Shown here: positions 22,938 through 25,745 of the stretch, in pieces
Layout of the letters: every line of letters starts with the position of its first letter
Position numbering within the stretch: the first letter of the stretch is position 1
Translations under genes and position numbers: made by a program
The notes under the pieces: generated by a model
What the model saw: the letters and a program-made list of their open reading frames with translations, nothing else
Databases searched by the model: none
What the model was told of the DNA's origin: nothing
DNA from: CAVPCY01 sp963702525
GTDB taxonomy: Bacteria > Actinomycetota > Coriobacteriia > Anaerosomatales > PHET01
Assembly: GCA_963702525.1 (NCBI GenBank)
Contig: CAVPCY010000006.1
Coordinates: 1 to 25,745, forward strand
Length of the DNA: 25,745 nucleotides
Reading direction: 5' to 3'

Positions 22938-24002
22938 CTATGGCCGGATGTAGACGGGCGTCCCGATCCTCACGCGGCCGAAGAGGTCCTCGACGTCGCT
23001 CGGCATCATGCGCATGCAGCCGTGGCTGGCACGCGTCCCGATGCTGCCGAACTCGCTGGGCGGGATACCGTGCATGAACACACCCGGGTAGTTGATGCCG
23101 ATCTTGCGCACGCCCATCGGGTTGTACGGTCCCGGCGGGATGCTCGGCGGCATGTTCTTGGCCCAGTCGCTTCCGGGGTTGATCCAAGGCGCATTCTTGA
23201 GCTTGGTGACTACCTTGAAGTCCCCGATGGGCGTTGGGAAGGCGTAGCTTCCGGGCGCGCAGCGGTATGTCTTGACCAGCTTGTCGCCTTTGTATAGGCG
23301 GATCTTGGTCTGGGAGATCGAAACGATGATGGCTTGCTTGAACTTGGCCGCCACGATCTTGGGCTTGATGTCCTCAACCGGCAGCGCAACCGTTCGGCTG
23401 TTCGAGCCTAGCGCGGCTTCTGCCGAGAGGGCCTGCGCTATCGATTTGACTGCAGCAGGCTGATCGACGCGGGCGCCGTACACCTCGGGAGTGATCTTGA
23501 ACTTGTACTTCACGATCTTGCGCTTCGCGTTGACCGGCTTGCGGTCGACCTCGGTCGCCTTCTGAGCAACCCAAGTGGTGATGGCCGTCGTATCCACCGA
23601 GTAGACCGGCTTCACGTCGGCGGGAAGCGGGACCTCGGCAAGGTGGCTCGACAACCGCTGAGCAAGCGTGGCGCTACGCCGGGGCGCGTACGTGGCGTTG
23701 ATCATGGTGTCGACGTCGATCGCGACGATTCCGTCGGGCTCGAGCGTCCAAGTCTGGCCCTCGAGGCCGGTCACCGTGACGGGGCGAAGCATGGGAGTGG
23801 AGACGGAGTCCTCGATCGCGGCACGCGCCTCCGCCTCGGTCATGCCGGAGAGGTCGGTGCCGGCCACGGTGACGCCCTCGGTGACCAGTCCGCGCGACTG
23901 GTAGTCGAGCACGACGCCGTACGCGAGCGTCGCGGACAACGCCAACAGAAGCGTCGCAAGCAACACGAGCGCTATACGTCCGATGATGGTCGAGACCTTC
24001 AT
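22938..24002 (-). CDS. L,D-transpeptidase (YkuD) with peptidoglycan-binding-type domain
   Basis: A membrane-anchored cell-wall enzyme of 354 residues that links peptidoglycan stem peptides or anchors proteins to them. A signal-anchor helix occupies about residues 8-30. An extracytoplasmic domain similar to PG_binding_4 follows (about 40-180), with GVTVAGTDLSGMTEAEARAA, then a linker and a YkuD domain from about residue 235, starting AIIVSISQTKIRLYKGDKLV. The catalytic motif is complete: GVFMHGIPP, then RASHGCMRM with His327 and nucleophile Cys329. ATG 24002 has GGGGA upstream. The operon context is single-gene. Intact catalytic residues argue that the enzyme is active. Confidence 0.94.
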   Translation of the reverse strand: MKVSTIIGRIALVLLATLLLALSATLAYGVVLDYQSRGLVTEGVTVAGTDLSGMTEAEARAAIEDSVSTPMLRPVTVTGLEGQTWTLEPDGIVAIDVDTMINATYAPRRSATLAQRLSSHLAEVPLPADVKPVYSVDTTAITTWVAQKATEVDRKPVNAKRKIVKYKFKITPEVYGARVDQPAAVKSIAQALSAEAALGSNSRTVALPVEDIKPKIVAAKFKQAIIVSISQTKIRLYKGDKLVKTYRCAPGSYAFPTPIGDFKVVTKLKNAPWINPGSDWAKNMPPSIPPGPYNPMGVRKIGINYPGVFMHGIPPSEFGSIGTRASHGCMRMMPSDVEDLFGRVRIGTPVYIRP

Positions 24003-24167
24003 GAAATCCCCTTCGACACCACGCAGGCTACCAGTCTTCGTGCCGAGCGTGGCGTACCGACACCCGTTTGTTGGGCGGGAACTGCGAAAATGGAGCCAAC
24101 TGGTGGCCTCCGCAGAGGATTGCGCCGGTTCGAAACTCGGCGCCGGCTTGCCTCGGAGACCATGCCG
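24003..24167. other. Spacer upstream of L,D-transpeptidase
   Basis: This 165-base gap separates the L,D-transpeptidase start from the CPBP protease stop, both on the minus strand. It probably holds the transpeptidase promoter, for example TAGCCT as a -10 about 35 bases before the ATG, but no convincing -35 is seen. Confidence 0.3.
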
Positions 24168-25195
24168 TCAGCTGCCGGGATTCTCGGCAAGCCTGCCCTC
24201 GCTCCACTTCCAGAAGACCCACGCGACCACAGACAGCGCTGCGGCGCCCAGCAGGCCCACCGGCAGCGAGACGAGTGGGTTCCGGCCAACGAGCAGCAGC
24301 AGGAAGAAGCCGGCGTAGGCGTTGAATGCGCCGTGCAGCATCGCCGGTATAAGCAGCGAGTCGGTGAACTGGCGAGCGCGCCACAGCAGGAACGAGAAGG
24401 GCGTGCACAGGATGACCATCATGGCGATGCCCGGCACCCGGTAGGGCTCGAAGTTGAAGCCGAGCAGGATGATCGGCGCATGGAACAGCCCCCACATCAC
24501 TCCGGTCAACAGGTTCGCGCGCATCGCACCCAGCGGACGCAGCTCGTCCATCAGGAAGCCGCGCCATCCGTACTCCTCGCCGAAGGCGAACAACCCGTTG
24601 ATGGTGATCCCGCCACTAGGCCTCCTACCAGCGCTATCACGTAGAGCAACGCCAGCGGCGGCATGTTGAGCGACTCGGCGGCGGGCGGCGTGAGGCCTCT
24701 GCCCTTTGCGATGTCGGCGAACATCGTTGTGACGTTCTCCGTCAGGCCCGCCTGCGACGTGACGAGGTCGCCTACGCCCGGCACGTGCACGATGTTGCCG
24801 AAGAGGTACGCGAACAGCAGATACGTCAGGTAGACCGCGGTGCTCAGCGCCGCGTAGGTCAGTAGCAGCCGGGGCAGCTTGCACCCAAAGCCGGCGAAAG
24901 TGGTGCGGATGAGCGGTCGGCGTCTGCCCACGCGCTCGGCGATGAGTGCCGAGATGAGTGGCGCCGGCATGTACAGGAACGCGATCGTGAACTGGAAGGT
25001 CAGCTGGGCACCGGTGACGCTGAAGTTCGCGCCCGCGAACGAAAGTCCGAGCGCGATGAGCGACACCAGCCCGAAACACACGGCGTAGAAGACGGTGACG
25101 AGGTGCCAGTCGGGTCGGCGAGGCGTCTCGGCGGTCGGCTCGACGGCAGGGCGGTCAGGCTCCACAGGTTCCTCCGGTTCCAGTTGGATCTGCAC
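24168..25195 (-). CDS. CPBP-family intramembrane metalloprotease (frameshifted)
   Basis: A CAAX-protease/bacteriocin-processing (CPBP) family membrane protein, about 342 residues after correction. After a Pro/Glu-rich N terminus (EPEEPVEPDRPAVEPTAETP) come several membrane segments. The catalytic motifs follow: FGEEYGWRGFLMDEL with the Glu pair and Arg, GLFHAPIILLG with the first His, and LHGAFNAYAGF with the H-x3-N motif. The frame breaks between ALLYVIALVGGLVAG and ITINGLFAFGEE. Adding one G to the short run at about 24609-24614 restores it. The GTG at 25195 is my best start; the frame is open up to ATG 25333, but neither has a good ribosome site. Substrate is unknown; no immunity or peptide gene is adjacent. 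Confidence 0.82.
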
Positions 25196-25494
25196 CAGCG
25201 TAGTCCAAGGCGGGCACTGGTTGGAACCCTGGCAATCGTCAAGGTCATTGCCGGCACGCCCGGCCCTTGTGTCATCTGCGGTCTGCGGCGGGAATCCTCC
25301 CCCATACACCTCGATCTCTGAAGGGCGGACCATGGGTGATCACACCACCTCGTCGAGCGGGACGGCCGACTTCGCGCCCAGGTTCGACGAGCACGCCGGC
25401 GAGGGCGCTGCGCCGTTACCGAGTTGCCCGGCGCTCGGTCGTCAAGGTCGGTCACCGCAGAGACGTCTACCGCGGGCTGTGGTAACGGTGCCCG
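25196..25494. other. Unassigned 299-base spacer
   Basis: The spacer lies between the CPBP gene and the SPFH stop, both on the minus strand. An eight-base inverted repeat, CTCGTCGA and TCGACGAG within 25350-25392, could help end SPFH transcription. Part of it may code for the true CPBP N terminus. Forward-strand frames here look like shadows, and I see no other gene. Confidence 0.3.
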
Positions 25495-25745
25495 CTACTC
25501 GGCGGGCGTCTGTGACTTGACCCGGAAGGACCTCGCCAGGTCCTCGGCGAGCGTCACGAACTCGCTCGGCATCATGATGATGGTGGTCGTGTTCTGCTCG
25601 GCGCCGACCTCGGTGATCATCTGCATGCGCCGCAAGCTCGAGGGCGAGCGGGTTCTCGGTGATGACCACGGATGCCTCGGCGAGCTTGATCGACTGCTTC
25701 CTGCTCGGCCTCGGCCTTGATGATGCGGGCGCGCTTCTCGCGCTG
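25495..25745 (-). CDS. SPFH/stomatin-like (slipin) protein, 3' end only, frameshifted twice
   Basis: The C-terminal 80 or so residues of a band-7/SPFH membrane-scaffold protein, whose 5' end lies beyond the window. Reading the minus strand with two corrections gives QREKRARIIKAEAEQEASIK, then LAEASVVITENPLALELRRM, then QMITEVGAEQNTTTIIMMPS, then EFVTLAEDLARSFRVKSQTP before AE and TAG (25495-25497). The E-A-E coiled-coil followed by MQ-x5-E-x5-NTTTI-x4-P is characteristic of slipins. Extra bases at about 25691-25697 and 25632-25636 break the frame, so no long open frame reveals the gene. Prokaryotic slipins often pair with NfeD proteases; any such gene would be to the right. Confidence 0.85.
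   Translation of the reverse strand, partial: AREARPHHQGRGRAGSSRSSSPRHPWSSPRTRSPSSLRRMQMITEVGAEQNTTTIIMMPSEFVTLAEDLARSFRVKSQTPAE

Noticed and set aside
24168..25195. CPBP protease as bacteriocin immunity
   Set aside because: No small peptide, leader or ABC exporter gene is next to it.
1..25745. CRISPR arrays, tRNA or rRNA genes, insertion sequences, prophage or defence systems
   Set aside because: No repeat-spacer pattern, RNA gene, transposase, integrase or flanking target duplication was seen by eye.

Overview
The window is a GC-rich (clearly well above 60%) bacterial chromosomal segment with tightly packed, often overlapping genes. A roughly 10 kb block for tungstate uptake and molybdenum/tungsten cofactor (Moco/Wco) synthesis, together with small Coriobacteriia-like proteins, suggests an anaerobic actinobacterium, perhaps Coriobacteriia or a related lineage. 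That placement is inferred from gene content and base composition; no marker gene is present.

Layout. 1-206: no confident gene. 207-1796 (+): a CHASE4-HAMP-GGDEF diguanylate cyclase, meeting a YdeI/OmpD-associated protein (-) stop to stop. 2447-6415 (+): a TetR regulator with its own promoter, a flavodoxin-like protein, a multi-pass membrane protein, a TIGR03987 membrane protein, a DUF2905 protein, a PhzF-family epimerase and a small Cys/His protein. 6431-7616 (-): an MdoC-like acyltransferase. 7828-8331 (+): a zinc-ribbon-like protein with a duplicated basic C-terminal motif.

8565-18613 (+) is the core of the window and reads as one transcription unit: tupA-tupB-tupC (tungstate ABC importer), a MobA-FdhD fusion, moeA, a 72-residue protein ending C-x3-C-F, mobB, moaA, moaC, a MOSC protein, mogA and a class V aminotransferase/cysteine desulfurase. 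Together these would import tungstate, make and insert the metal, attach GMP, and mobilise sulfur for a formate dehydrogenase or related enzyme. MoaD, MoaE, MoeB and the client enzyme are not in the window.

18696-25745: an alpha/alpha-toroid protein (-) divergent from an ATP-grasp protein (+); a PadR / small membrane protein / HAAS-domain membrane protein operon (-); an L,D-transpeptidase (-); a CPBP protease (-); and the 3' end of an SPFH/stomatin-like gene (-) that runs off the window.

A major caveat is that at least nine genes need single-base frame corrections to give full-length family members. Nine of the eleven proposed corrections are an extra base and most lie in G/C-rich runs, so I read them mainly as assembly or read errors rather than gene decay. 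Frameshifted genes are listed once, over their corrected span.
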